In this document: positions 1 to 7,996 of the stretch, piece by piece
Layout: the number at the start of each line of letters is the position of its first letter
Numbering within the stretch: position 1 is the first letter of the stretch
DNA from: Candidatus Sabulitectum sp.
GTDB lineage: Bacteria > Fermentibacterota > Fermentibacteria > Fermentibacterales > JCC-6
Direction: 5' to 3'
Length of the DNA stretch: 14,409 nt
Assembly: GCA_029934845.1 (NCBI GenBank)
Contig: JAOZLN010000028.1
Location: 1 to 14,409 of the forward strand
The notes under the pieces: model-generated
What the model was told of the DNA's origin: nothing
Seen by the model: only the letters and a program-made list of their open reading frames with translations
Database searches by the model: none
Position numbers and translations under genes: made by a program

Positions 1-713
1 ATCAGTTCCCCTGGTGACAGAACTATTCCAGCACCATCCCGCAGAAGCCTGTTCGAGCCCCGTGTGGATGATCTGTTTATATCCCCCGGAACCGCAAACA
101 CGTCCCTGCCCTGATCAAGTGCTGTACCCACTGTTATCATGGTACCGCTTCGCTCGCCTGCCTCAACAACAACAACCGCCTGTGAAAGACCGCTGATCAA
201 CCTGTTCCGCTGGGGAAACATGTATTTTGCAGGCCTGGTTCCCGGAGGATACTCGGACACAAGACATCCGGATTCCGCAACCCGTTCACCAAGAGAGCTG
301 TGCTCTGGGGGGTAGATAACATCAAGACCGCTGCCAAGAACGGCAACCGTTGGCGTACCGCCATCGAGGGCACCTCTGTGGGCCTCTCCGTCTATGCCGC
401 GGGCAAGCCCGCTTGCTATGCAAACGCCTGCACGGCTTAATTCCATAGAAAGCCTCCGTGCTGTTTTCCTGCCGTACAGCGAGCATCTTCTGGAACCAAT
501 TACAGCCACTGTGAAGGGCAGTTCAGCTGGTGAGTATCTTCCCCTGTAAAACAGAATTGCAGGTGGATCAGGAATATCAGCAAGATGCCCTGGATAGCCT
601 TCACCACCGAAGTAAACAGCTTTGATCCCAAGCTCGGAGCAGATATCAAGAGATCTGCTTATTGAAGAATGCGGTGCAAGGTCTGCGATTACCTCGGGTG
701 TGTGAAATGACAA
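1..713 (-). CDS. dprA: DNA processing protein DprA (Smf), partial, 3' end beyond the window
   Basis: DprA binds single-stranded DNA and loads RecA during natural transformation and recombination. I translated this frame by hand; 237 codons from TTG 713 are visible and it stays open at the left edge. Family signatures in order are EGYPGHLADIPDPPAILFYRG, GSRRCSLYG, SGLARGIDGEAHRGAL, VAVLGSGLDVIYP, SEYPPGTRP, FPQRNRLISGLS, VVVVEAGERSGTMIT, and an R/GNPG-like end around VFAVPGD. These cover the Rossmann-like core. It follows obg directly and would be co-transcribed with it. The start is uncertain. TTG 713 is the first ordinary start codon downstream of obg, but the reading frame and DprA-like N-terminal sequence (LLKLALSGQPSRSELRRLL) continue upstream to about 785, inside obg, with no ATG, GTG or TTG until GTG 923. 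Identity is firm; the 5' end is not. Confidence 0.9.
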   Translation of the reverse strand, partial: MSFHTPEVIADLAPHSSISRSLDICSELGIKAVYFGGEGYPGHLADIPDPPAILFYRGRYSPAELPFTVAVIGSRRCSLYGRKTARRLSMELSRAGVCIASGLARGIDGEAHRGALDGGTPTVAVLGSGLDVIYPPEHSSLGERVAESGCLVSEYPPGTRPAKYMFPQRNRLISGLSQAVVVVEAGERSGTMITVGTALDQGRDVFAVPGDINRSSTRGSNRLLRDGAGIVLSPGEL

Positions 714-760
714 GAGCCTTCGGAGTTCACTTCTTGATGGCTGCCCTGAAAGCGCAAGCT

Positions 761-1774
761 TTAAGAGGGATCTGAACCTTTCCGTCTCTCTTGGAGGATC
801 AGTTTTCCCAGTCTCTCTAGAAATTCCTGAACCCCCTTTCCAGTTGCAGAACTCAGCGGCATGGTGCCCTTGGGAAGTGTAGCCAGAAGAAGTTCTTCCT
901 GCTCTTCCGTTACAGTGTCGCACTTGGAAAGAATTGCCATGGCACTGATGCTTTTCAGGTCTGTTCCATACTGTAGCAGTTCGTTTCGCAAAGTGGACAG
1001 CTGCTCACTAGGAGTAACCTCCATATCCGGCGAAAGTACAAACACCAGAATTCTGTTGCGCTCGGCATGGCGAAGGAACCGAAGCCCGAGCCCCACTCCC
1101 CTGCTGGCACCGCGGATAAGACCTGGCAGATCAGCAACCACATAACTGAATCCGTCTGTGAACTTTACAACACCCAGAGAAGGGCTGAGTGTGGTAAAAG
1201 GATATCCGGCAACTTTAGGTCTGGCAGCACTGATCCTGGAAACAAGTGTAGACTTGCCTGCATTGGGAAAACCCACAAGCCCGGCGTCAGCCATAAGCTT
1301 CAGCTCAAATCTGAGTTTCAGTTCGTCCCCGATACGGCCCTTGGTGCAGATACGAGGAGTTCTTCTCTCCGGTGTGGCAAAATTGGCATTTCCCAGACCG
1401 TGCTCTCCACCTCTGGCTATTAGAATTCTTTGACCTGGTTCTGTCATATCTGCAAGCAGAACACCTGTATCAAAATTGTAAACCTCTGTGCCGGGGGGGA
1501 TGTAAAGAACAAGATCTTTTCCCCGGGCACCTGTCATATCATTTCTTCCTCCGGCAACACCATTCTCTGCTCGAAAGAAGGAACCATTGGTAAAATCCAC
1601 AAGAGTGGTGAGTTTCCGGTTGACCTCAAGCCACACATGTCCACCTCTGCCCCCGTCTCCACCGCTGGGGCCCCCCTTCGGCACATATGCCTCTCTTCGA
1701 AAAGCCACAATACCGTCTCCGCCTTTTCCAGCTCTTACGGTAATGACTACTCTGTCAAGAAATCGTCCTTCCAC
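761..1774 (-). CDS. obg: GTPase Obg (CgtA), ribosome assembly
   Basis: Obg is an essential GTPase that binds the large ribosomal subunit and acts in its late maturation and in stress responses. The 337 residues show the glycine-rich Obg fold (about 1-155: VRAGKGGDGIVAFRRE, GGPSGGDGGRGG, IPPGTEVY, GGEHGLGNANFAT) and a G domain: G1 GFPNAGKST at 168-176, the TT of YPFTTL near 194, G3 DLPGLI at 215-220, and G5 SSA near 308-310. G4 reads SKCD (283-286) instead of the usual NKxD, so the base-specificity Asn is a Ser. There is no C-terminal OCT extension. The start is GTG 1774-1772, preceded by an AGAAAGG Shine-Dalgarno about 7 bases away. A GC-rich hairpin lies just upstream, between the TPR gene and obg. 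The dprA reading frame overlaps its 3' end. Confidence 0.96.
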   Translation of the reverse strand: MEGRFLDRVVITVRAGKGGDGIVAFRREAYVPKGGPSGGDGGRGGHVWLEVNRKLTTLVDFTNGSFFRAENGVAGGRNDMTGARGKDLVLYIPPGTEVYNFDTGVLLADMTEPGQRILIARGGEHGLGNANFATPERRTPRICTKGRIGDELKLRFELKLMADAGLVGFPNAGKSTLVSRISAARPKVAGYPFTTLSPSLGVVKFTDGFSYVVADLPGLIRGASRGVGLGLRFLRHAERNRILVFVLSPDMEVTPSEQLSTLRNELLQYGTDLKSISAMAILSKCDTVTEEQEELLLATLPKGTMPLSSATGKGVQEFLERLGKLILQERRKGSDPS

Positions 1775-1796
1775 TTGAATACCTTTCTACCCGCAA

Positions 1797-1818
1797 AGGG
1801 GCGCCTTACAGCGCCCCT
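1797..1818 (-). terminator. GC-rich hairpin between the TPR gene and obg, weak terminator or attenuator
   Basis: A perfect 8-base inverted repeat (AGGGGCGC / GCGCCCCT) with a 6-base loop lies in the 73-base gap between the TPR gene stop and obg. On the minus strand it is followed by only a few T residues (TTTG), so it is a poor intrinsic terminator. It may be leaky, partly separating obg-dprA from the genes upstream, or may protect the 3' end of an mRNA. The obg Shine-Dalgarno lies about 10 bases downstream, leaving obg translation accessible. Confidence 0.6.
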
Positions 1819-1847
1819 CCGTCTGTATATCGTTACTAAGGTTCAAC

Positions 1848-3416
1848 TCACTGTGAATAGCGGTTAACTCTGTCAATCTTTTCTTCGCAGAGGCCGATAG
1901 CATTCTGCGCTGCTGCTACCATATTCTGAGCCTGACTTGCTCTGTAGCCGGTTACCTGGTTAAGGAATGAGATGGCGGAATTCAGCTCACTTATTGCACT
2001 CTCCCATGTACCAATATTGGCAGGAACAAGTTCACTTGTTCTGGCTTTTGAGCTTCCACTCTGGTAATAGAAAGCGCCAACCATGTAGTTTGCCACAGGA
2101 TCACCGGGATAGGCACTGTGAAGTCTGTTGAAAACTCCCTGCATTGAACCACGCTGTCCGCTGTCTCTGTACACAGTAGCCAGCATCAGGTAGGCCTGTC
2201 TGCTTCCGCTGGATGCAATAATAGAGTTAAGTCTGTCAACTGCACTGGAGGTTCTTCCGGCTCTTGCTTCGTACTGGGCAACGAACAGTGCAAGATCGAT
2301 ATCGTCAGGTGTTGCTTCCAGAACAATTATGGCATTATCTGCAGCAGCACCATAGTTACCTGTTTCTGAATAGGCAGATGCCAGCTTCAGACGAAGATTG
2401 CTGTAATCAGGGCGGACAACAAGAATAGCCTCTATATGAGGAATAGCTTCTGTGTAATTGCCAAGCTCTGCATAGAGAAGACCAAGTGCATATCTGGCCT
2501 GAAGATTATCAGGATTGGCTGCAATGGCAGACTCGAAACTTGCTATTGCCTCGTCGGTCATTCCAAGAGCAGTGTATGCACTTGCAAGGCCTGAATAAGC
2601 TGCTGTATTGTCTGGATCAGTCAGGATGGCCTGATCGAAGAAATCCTTGGCTGTTTCGTAATTCTCGTTCTTGAGTGCTACTTTGCCAAGACCGCTCATG
2701 GCATAGGAATTATCCGGTTCGATAGCCAGCACATTGTTGTAAACGATCTCGGCTCTTGAGATCGAATCAACATCACTTTTCATGTAAACGTCCGCGAGCT
2801 CAAGCATTGCTTCAACATGCTCAGGGTCGACTTCAATCACCTGAAGGTACGATGCAATTGCGCTGTGCCAAGAGCTGTTGGCTTTGTGGTATCTGGCCAT
2901 ATTCAGAGATTCATCAGCCCTTGCACCCACATGACTGTTGATCTCTGATACAATGGTCTCTGCAAGTTCTTTCACAGGGTCCGTATTCTTACGAACCATG
3001 GACGGAGCCGGGGAAATTGTATTGGCACTGGAAACCACAGCTATATTCCACAGAACCTGATACTCTTCTCCACCACCGGGAACCACAAAGCCGAATACCA
3101 GCAGATCAGCATCCATTCCTTCTCCGGCTTCCATGATCATATCCGGGGGTACGCCGTACTTGAACTGGTCAGGATCAAATCCAATATCTTCAAAAGCATC
3201 ATCCAGATCATCTTCGCTTATAAGCGAGAAATCATGGCTGGAATCAAGATTATCCATAAGGAAATCACTGAGTTTTCCACTGATCCAGCGGGAATCATCG
3301 TCGCTGTATCCGAAAGGTATTATTCCAACCGATGTTGCATCGCCAGAGTTTTCCGCAAGTGCGGTAGAGCATGCCAGCATAAGCATGGCGGAAAGCAATA
3401 AAGTAATTTTCTTCAA
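1848..3416 (-). CDS. Exported TPR-repeat protein with TolB/CsgG-like N-terminal domain
   Basis: No specific family name is recognised for this 522-residue protein. Residues 1-21 form a signal peptide (MKK, then a hydrophobic stretch). Cleavage could follow STALA (signal peptidase I), or the Cys in MLAC could be lipidated, though the lipobox is weak. Residues about 28-160 (GIIPFGYSDDD, then DLLVFGFV) resemble the small alpha/beta domains seen at the front of CsgG- or TolB-like periplasmic proteins. From about 165 to 480 there are tandem TPR repeats with typical spacing (EVDPEHVEAMLELADVY, EPDNSYAMSGLGKVA, DPDNTAAYSGLASAY, NPDNLQARYALGLLY), implying a protein-binding scaffold outside the inner membrane. 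The start is TTG 3416-3414, chosen because AGGAG lies 6 bases upstream and the TTG overlaps the pgeF stop as TTGA. This implies translational coupling to pgeF. Confidence 0.88.
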   Translation of the reverse strand: MKKITLLLSAMLMLACSTALAENSGDATSVGIIPFGYSDDDSRWISGKLSDFLMDNLDSSHDFSLISEDDLDDAFEDIGFDPDQFKYGVPPDMIMEAGEGMDADLLVFGFVVPGGGEEYQVLWNIAVVSSANTISPAPSMVRKNTDPVKELAETIVSEINSHVGARADESLNMARYHKANSSWHSAIASYLQVIEVDPEHVEAMLELADVYMKSDVDSISRAEIVYNNVLAIEPDNSYAMSGLGKVALKNENYETAKDFFDQAILTDPDNTAAYSGLASAYTALGMTDEAIASFESAIAANPDNLQARYALGLLYAELGNYTEAIPHIEAILVVRPDYSNLRLKLASAYSETGNYGAAADNAIIVLEATPDDIDLALFVAQYEARAGRTSSAVDRLNSIIASSGSRQAYLMLATVYRDSGQRGSMQGVFNRLHSAYPGDPVANYMVGAFYYQSGSSKARTSELVPANIGTWESAISELNSAISFLNQVTGYRASQAQNMVAAAQNAIGLCEEKIDRVNRYSQ

Positions 3417-4072
3417 TTCTTTCTCCTCTCAGGGGAATTACATTCTGTCTCACCATTGAGCTGCCGAATATGTTCACCCCGTTCAATTTCTGCAAGCCAG
3501 AGTAAATTTCTCTTTACAGTTTTGTCACCTCTGTAACTGTGCAGATTCCTGGACTCTAAAGTGCATTCGTTCATGTTTATCAGTTGAAATTCATCTCCAC
3601 AAAGCTTTCTAACTCTTCGAAGAGCACTTCCTCTCAAGTCAACTTTTCCCTGTAAATGCCCCTTCGCTCCGGACGGGTCTTCTGTAATAACTGCCTCACG
3701 AACATCATCTCCCACAGAATAACAATCACCACAGATACACGGACCCAGTATGAGCCACCTTAAGGGACTGTCAACGGCAGCTACAAGATTTTCAACAATT
3801 CCCTCAGCAAGCCCGCGCCAGCCTGCATGAGCTGCCGCTGTAAAATCGTCCCACACCGCAAACACAGGAAGACAATCAGCTACTCTGAGAGCTGGTATTC
3901 CACTGCCCCGCTGCATTACCATTCCATCAGCACTTTCGCCGCCTGCGGGATCAATTACTATGCGATTGCCGTGAACCTGATCAAGAAATATCGCATTCTC
4001 AGGAAGCGGATCAGCATTCCCTTCAGCTCCGCTGAGGCCAAGATATAAACCTGTTCCTGGAATGACAATCAT
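3413..4072 (-). CDS. pgeF: PgeF/YfiH family multicopper-like (laccase domain) protein
   Basis: This family (YfiH, PgeF, human LACC1/FAMIN) was first called laccase-like. Members act on purine nucleosides (phosphorylase/deaminase), and PgeF in E. coli has been linked to peptidoglycan fidelity. The 219 residues carry all hallmark motifs: DQVHG (31-35), SADG (47-50), RVADCLPV (63-70), AAHAGWRG (80-87), GPCICGDCYSVG (110-121), VDLR (144-147), and CT with HSYRGDK..RN near the end. H34, C67 and H82 match the zinc-binding triad. The N-terminus is short, close to a minimal domain. The start is ATG 4072 with GGATGAA just upstream, 27 bases after the dinG stop. The 3' end overlaps the next gene by four bases. 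Which substrate is used here cannot be told from sequence. Confidence 0.92.
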   Translation of the reverse strand: MIVIPGTGLYLGLSGAEGNADPLPENAIFLDQVHGNRIVIDPAGGESADGMVMQRGSGIPALRVADCLPVFAVWDDFTAAAHAGWRGLAEGIVENLVAAVDSPLRWLILGPCICGDCYSVGDDVREAVITEDPSGAKGHLQGKVDLRGSALRRVRKLCGDEFQLINMNECTLESRNLHSYRGDKTVKRNLLWLAEIERGEHIRQLNGETECNSPERRKN

Positions 4073-4099
4073 TTCATCCTCCCATTCACTGTTGATACC

Positions 4100-5950
4100 T
4101 CAGTAACCGTCTGCTTGTTCCGTGAGGAATTTCATGGCACCCTGAAAGCTCTCTCTTCGGAAAGGCGGCATAGACCGCACCAGCAATTTTGCGTATCCTG
4201 AAGTTCTCATCCGTCTGTCCAGGATGAAAACTGCACCTGTATCAGTTCCTGATCGGATAAGTCTTCCTGCCCCCTGTTTAAGTCTGACGGCTGCTTCGGG
4301 AAGCATAAGTCGTGAGAAACTGCTCTCGCCCGCTTCTTCCAGAGCGGCCATCCTTGCTTTTGTCAACGGGTGTCCGGGGCTTGGAAAAGGAATTCTGTCA
4401 ATGATCAAAGAGTGAAGAAGCTCTCCCGGCAGATCAACACCTTCCCAGAAACTGGCTGTGCCGAATATCACTGCTCTTGGATCCTCTCTGAATTCTTCCA
4501 GAATAAGTGATCGATTCATTTTGCCTTGAATCAAAAGCCGGATGTTTTCAAGCGGATTTTTTTCTGCTTCTGCTGAACACAGCTCCATGTTCCTGTAGCT
4601 TGTGAAAAGGATCATTGTGCGGCCATCAAGGATAGAGGCTGTTTCCCGAGCGGTTCTCCATGCGTATTCAGCAATAAGCCCGTGATCATTATGTGAAGGC
4701 AGATCATCAGGAAAGACCAGTACAGACTGCTCTGCGTAGTTAAACGGACTGGGAAATATTCTTCTGTCGGCCTGTGGGGGTACTCCCAGACGAGAGTCAG
4801 AGTAGGCAAATGATTTTCCTGCTGCAAGAGTGGCGCTGGTAAGAAGAACCGAAGGAAAGCTGCTGTAAAGAGTTTCGCTAAGCAGTGAACCCGGGTGAAC
4901 AGGAACACAGCGAAGCACAGGGCTTCTTCTGTTTTTTTCAGTATAGCAGCACCAGTTTGCTGAGTTTACCTGGGTCAGAGAAAGTACAGAGCGTTCCAGG
5001 TTCTGCAGAGCCTGAGATGCACCGGCAAGATCCTCTTCATCCCTGATATCTTTGCGAAAGGCTGCGGCATCGTCTGCAATGATCTGAAGACTTGGTAGAA
5101 TATCATTCAGCTCGACCTCGCCGTCTTTTCCGGCAAACACAGCCAGATCGTTGATCTGTACACCAAGAAGACGGGCTTTGTCCAGAAGAACGGTTTTCTT
5201 CTCTGCAGTTCGGCCACTTAGAATAATTGAATCAAAAACACTGTTAAGCATAGGTTCCGACAGGGAATAGCCCAGGCTGGAAGAGGCTGCCTTGTCCAGG
5301 CTGTGAGCCTCATCAACCACTAAAAACCATGCATCAGGAATTAGGTCTCCGGAATCAAGTCCACACAAAAGAAGGTGGTGATTAACCACAAGAATGCGAG
5401 CTTTTCTCGCTTTGTTCCTTGCTGTGTAATAGTGGCAATGATGCATCTCTGAACATTTGTTACCGAGACAATCCAGACCGTCACCGGCAATTTTCCTTTT
5501 CCTGTCGCTGTCAAGTTTTATATCAGAAAGAGAAAGGTCACCATTGCCGGCTTCCACCCATTCCTTCAGCTCGGGAGCCACCGAGTTCCCCCAGTTAAAC
5601 CATTTTCTGAGACACAGATAATTGGATCTGCCCTTGAGCACTGCAGCATCAATTTTCTCCCCGAGAATTCTGCCCACCATGGGAATGTCTTTCCCGATCA
5701 ACTGATCCTGAAGGGTAAGAGTAGCTGTAGAGATCACACAGGCCTGACCGGAAAGAACCGCAGGGATCAGGTAAGCCAGACTTTTCCCAACACCGGTTCC
5801 AGCTTCCAATACGGCAATTCCTTCCAGTTCTACAAGATCAGCTACTGAAGCGGCCATATCCACCTGCTGACGGCGTATTGTATACCTTGGAATAACAGAC
5901 TCTGCCCTGCCATCGGTGAAAGCCTCTGTAACCCTTCTGGAAAGACTCAC
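4100..5950 (-). CDS. dinG: DinG-family ATP-dependent DNA helicase (XPD-like, Fe-S)
   Basis: DinG unwinds DNA 5' to 3', including R-loops and D-loops, and is related to eukaryotic XPD. The 616 residues show a Q-like region (YTIRRQQVDMA), Walker A EAGTGVGKS (49-57), motif Ia STATLTLQDQL, and four cysteines arranged as in the Fe-S domain (C113, C161, C166, C172) before VVNHHLLL. Walker B/DEAH is at VVDEAH (211-216). C-terminal motifs are LLTSATLA, the segment around FGTASFWEGVDLPG, and motif VI QGAGRLIRS. There is no N-terminal exonuclease domain as in the Bacillus DinG fusions. The start is GTG 5950-5948, which overlaps the recJ stop as GTGA, so the two repair enzymes are probably translationally coupled. 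Confidence 0.94.
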   Translation of the reverse strand: MSLSRRVTEAFTDGRAESVIPRYTIRRQQVDMAASVADLVELEGIAVLEAGTGVGKSLAYLIPAVLSGQACVISTATLTLQDQLIGKDIPMVGRILGEKIDAAVLKGRSNYLCLRKWFNWGNSVAPELKEWVEAGNGDLSLSDIKLDSDRKRKIAGDGLDCLGNKCSEMHHCHYYTARNKARKARILVVNHHLLLCGLDSGDLIPDAWFLVVDEAHSLDKAASSSLGYSLSEPMLNSVFDSIILSGRTAEKKTVLLDKARLLGVQINDLAVFAGKDGEVELNDILPSLQIIADDAAAFRKDIRDEEDLAGASQALQNLERSVLSLTQVNSANWCCYTEKNRRSPVLRCVPVHPGSLLSETLYSSFPSVLLTSATLAAGKSFAYSDSRLGVPPQADRRIFPSPFNYAEQSVLVFPDDLPSHNDHGLIAEYAWRTARETASILDGRTMILFTSYRNMELCSAEAEKNPLENIRLLIQGKMNRSLILEEFREDPRAVIFGTASFWEGVDLPGELLHSLIIDRIPFPSPGHPLTKARMAALEEAGESSFSRLMLPEAAVRLKQGAGRLIRSGTDTGAVFILDRRMRTSGYAKLLVRSMPPFRRESFQGAMKFLTEQADGY

Positions 5951-7644
5951 TTCAGTCTCCTTGCTGCCGGCTTAATATCTTTGATCACAAGTTGAACAGC
6001 ATCTCCTCCACGCCATGCATCCGCAGAAAGGGTAAATGCAATATCAAGCAGGCGATTCAGTTCGGATGTTCTGTTCCCCATGCCAAAACCGATCCCGCGA
6101 AGAGTATCCTGACCGTGCTGAAAAGAAACCTGCAGGTGCTTTCCCTCTTGACCAACTGATCTGAAAGAGACCGGGTACATACCACGGGTTATCCAGATGG
6201 GTTCCGGGTTGCCTTCTCCGAAAGGACCAAGCTTCTCAAGAGCACCCAGAGTACCTGCATTACAGTCTTCAGGGCCCAGACCGCCATCGATGTACAGAAC
6301 TGGGCTGGATACCTCCTGATAAAGAGAAGCAGCAAAAGACTCTACAAACAATTTGAACTCCGGATACCTGTCTCGGTGAATGGAAAGACCTGCTGCCTGC
6401 TCGTGCCCTCCAAACCTGAAAAGAAGCCCCCTTTTCATCGCTTCAGCAAGAATGGGGTATACAGGCATACCTGGAACACCCCTGGCACTGCCGCGACCAT
6501 CTTCCCCGTCCCATGCGATCAGAACAACGGGCCTGTTCAGCTGCCGGGAAAGCCTGGAGGCAGAAATGCCGATAACCCCGGGATGCCAGTTCTCTGAGGC
6601 CGTAACAGCAATATGGGCATCGACACTCTTGAGTAGTTTACCGGCCTGGGAGAATACCGTGGAATCAAGCCCTCTTCTTTTTTTGTTAATACGCTCCAGA
6701 GATACAGCCATTTCTTCTGCAAGCCTCGGTTCCGTTTCCAGAAGCAGATTCACAGCCTGATCTGCATGGGCGATCCTGCCTGAAGAATTAATTATCGGCC
6801 CTAAACCAAACCCTATGTCTTTTGCTGTAAGCTCACCATGCTTAACGCCGGCAGCTCTCATAAGTGCCTGAATTCCAGCTGACGGGTTCGATCTTAGAGC
6901 TTCCAGACCTCTTTTTACAAGGATCCTGTTGTCTCCGGTAAGAGTGACCATATCACAAACGGTGCCAATGGCAACAAGATCGGGCTCAAGCTCAGGTATT
7001 TCACCTGCGCCCATCTTCTCTGCGAGCCCTCTTAGAACGAAGTGAATCACTCCTGCCCCAGAAAGATACCTCCATGGTGCGGCATTTCCGCCTGCAAGCT
7101 CCGGATCAACAAGAGCATCTGCATCAGGAAGAACATCCAGTTGCTTGTGGTGATCTGTAATTATTACTTTTATACCGGCGTCTCGAAGAACAGCAACTTC
7201 TTCTAAAGCGGTTATTCCGCAGTCAACTGTGATCAGAACGGCTGCGCCACTGTCAATACATTTTCTGACTGCAGTCTCTCTCAGTCCGTACCCCTCTTTA
7301 AATCTGCACGGTACATAAAACTCTGGCCTGCCGCCAAGAGCTTTTATCACACGAACTGCCATGGATGTAGAAGTAATGCCGTCTGCATCAAAATCACCGT
7401 GAACAAAGATCAGCTGGTCCTTTTCAATGGCTTCCTTAAGAATATCAGATGCGGCATCTGCGCCGGGCAGCGCGTTCCACGGCGACAGAGCACTGTAGTC
7501 TGAATGAACAAAATCGGATCCGAAACCCCGCCTCTGAACAAGGGATTCCACAGGATCAGGAAATCCCATGGATGCAGAATAATCACTTTCTTCCGATTTT
7601 ATATCAGGCCTGGGTAACCATCTGTATTTCACTTTTTTCTCCAT
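5947..7644 (-). CDS. recJ: Single-stranded-DNA-specific exonuclease RecJ
   Basis: RecJ degrades single-stranded DNA 5' to 3' in recombination, mismatch repair and base excision repair. The 565-residue product has DHH-family motif I GDFDADG (83-89), motif II VDCG (140-143), motif III DHH (164-166) and motif IV DP (180-181). Then come INSSGRIAHADQAV (285-298), HPGVIG, GRGSAR (383-388) and FGGHEQAAG (411-419) of the DHHA1 domain, and a C-terminal OB-fold region from about 450. The start is ATG 7644. An ATG further upstream at 7707 is rejected because the extra 21 residues are translated from the conserved 3' core of rnpB. The only Shine-Dalgarno-like GGA (7654-7652, 7 bases from ATG) lies inside the P1 helix of RNase P RNA. 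It overlaps dinG by four bases. Confidence 0.94.
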   Translation of the reverse strand: MEKKVKYRWLPRPDIKSEESDYSASMGFPDPVESLVQRRGFGSDFVHSDYSALSPWNALPGADAASDILKEAIEKDQLIFVHGDFDADGITSTSMAVRVIKALGGRPEFYVPCRFKEGYGLRETAVRKCIDSGAAVLITVDCGITALEEVAVLRDAGIKVIITDHHKQLDVLPDADALVDPELAGGNAAPWRYLSGAGVIHFVLRGLAEKMGAGEIPELEPDLVAIGTVCDMVTLTGDNRILVKRGLEALRSNPSAGIQALMRAAGVKHGELTAKDIGFGLGPIINSSGRIAHADQAVNLLLETEPRLAEEMAVSLERINKKRRGLDSTVFSQAGKLLKSVDAHIAVTASENWHPGVIGISASRLSRQLNRPVVLIAWDGEDGRGSARGVPGMPVYPILAEAMKRGLLFRFGGHEQAAGLSIHRDRYPEFKLFVESFAASLYQEVSSPVLYIDGGLGPEDCNAGTLGALEKLGPFGEGNPEPIWITRGMYPVSFRSVGQEGKHLQVSFQHGQDTLRGIGFGMGNRTSELNRLLDIAFTLSADAWRGGDAVQLVIKDIKPAARRLK

Positions 7645-7661
7645 TAGAGTATCCGGTCGGG
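7645..7661 (-). promoter_or_regulatory. recJ ribosome binding region embedded in rnpB helix P1
   Basis: The 3' strand of the RNase P P1 helix (7661 to 7648) contains the only purine-rich sequence upstream of recJ, GGA at 7654-7652, spaced 7 bases from ATG 7644. When P1 forms, this site is base-paired. Only three bases (7647-7645) separate the last P1 pair from the ATG. A regulatory effect is inferred from geometry, not demonstrated. Confidence 0.5.
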
Positions 7662-7991
7662 CTGTAAGCCGGGTCCTGTACTGTATAAAACAGTGACGGC
7701 CATCCATCTTGGGTGCCCGTTACCGAACACCTCCAGCGGCCAACCCGAAGAACAGAGGAGACGAGCCGCCCCCCAGCCCCAATGGGCTGTTCTTCCTATT
7801 TGGCCTTGCACCGGACGGGGTTTGCCTGCATTTCACCCTTGAAACCGGAAAACCGGATCAGGTATCGTTTCTGTGGCACTTTCCCTGCATTGCTGCACCA
7901 GGGATTTCCCCTGCGTCCTGCCCTGTGGAGCCCGGACTTTCCTCGAAATTCTCTTACAAGAATCCCGCGACCGCCCACCCGGCCGGATACT
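7648..7991 (-). ncRNA. rnpB: RNase P RNA (class A), M1 RNA
   Basis: This is the catalytic RNA that trims 5' leaders of tRNA precursors. Conserved blocks on the minus strand include GAGGAAAGTCCGGGCTCC (5' half of P4), CCACAGAAACGATACC, AAGGGTGAAA, GTGCAAGGCCAAATAGG, and near the 3' end ACAGGACCCGGCTTACAG. P1 pairs 7991-7978 with 7661-7648: 14 positions with a single C-A mismatch. P2 (GGCGGTC with GGCCGTC), a P12-like hairpin (CCGG TTTT CCGG), a perfect 9-pair P15 (7795-7787 with 7755-7747) and a P19 hairpin (7694-7680) are visible. The segment normally holding P13/P14 is very short and seems absent. No GGU is seen between the P15 strands. Length is about 344 bases. It starts 5 bases after the DUF164 stop and ends 3 bases before recJ. 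No clear promoter or terminator of its own was found. Confidence 0.97.
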
Positions 7992-7996
7992 GATAA

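Noticed and set aside
861..1867. Plus-strand open reading frames opposite obg
   Set aside because: They are antisense to a conserved gene and have no family signature.
7645..7707. N-terminal extension of recJ from ATG 7707
   Set aside because: Those 21 codons translate the conserved 3' core of rnpB (the P4 strand and P1), so the extension is an artefact; ATG 7644 is the first start outside the RNA.
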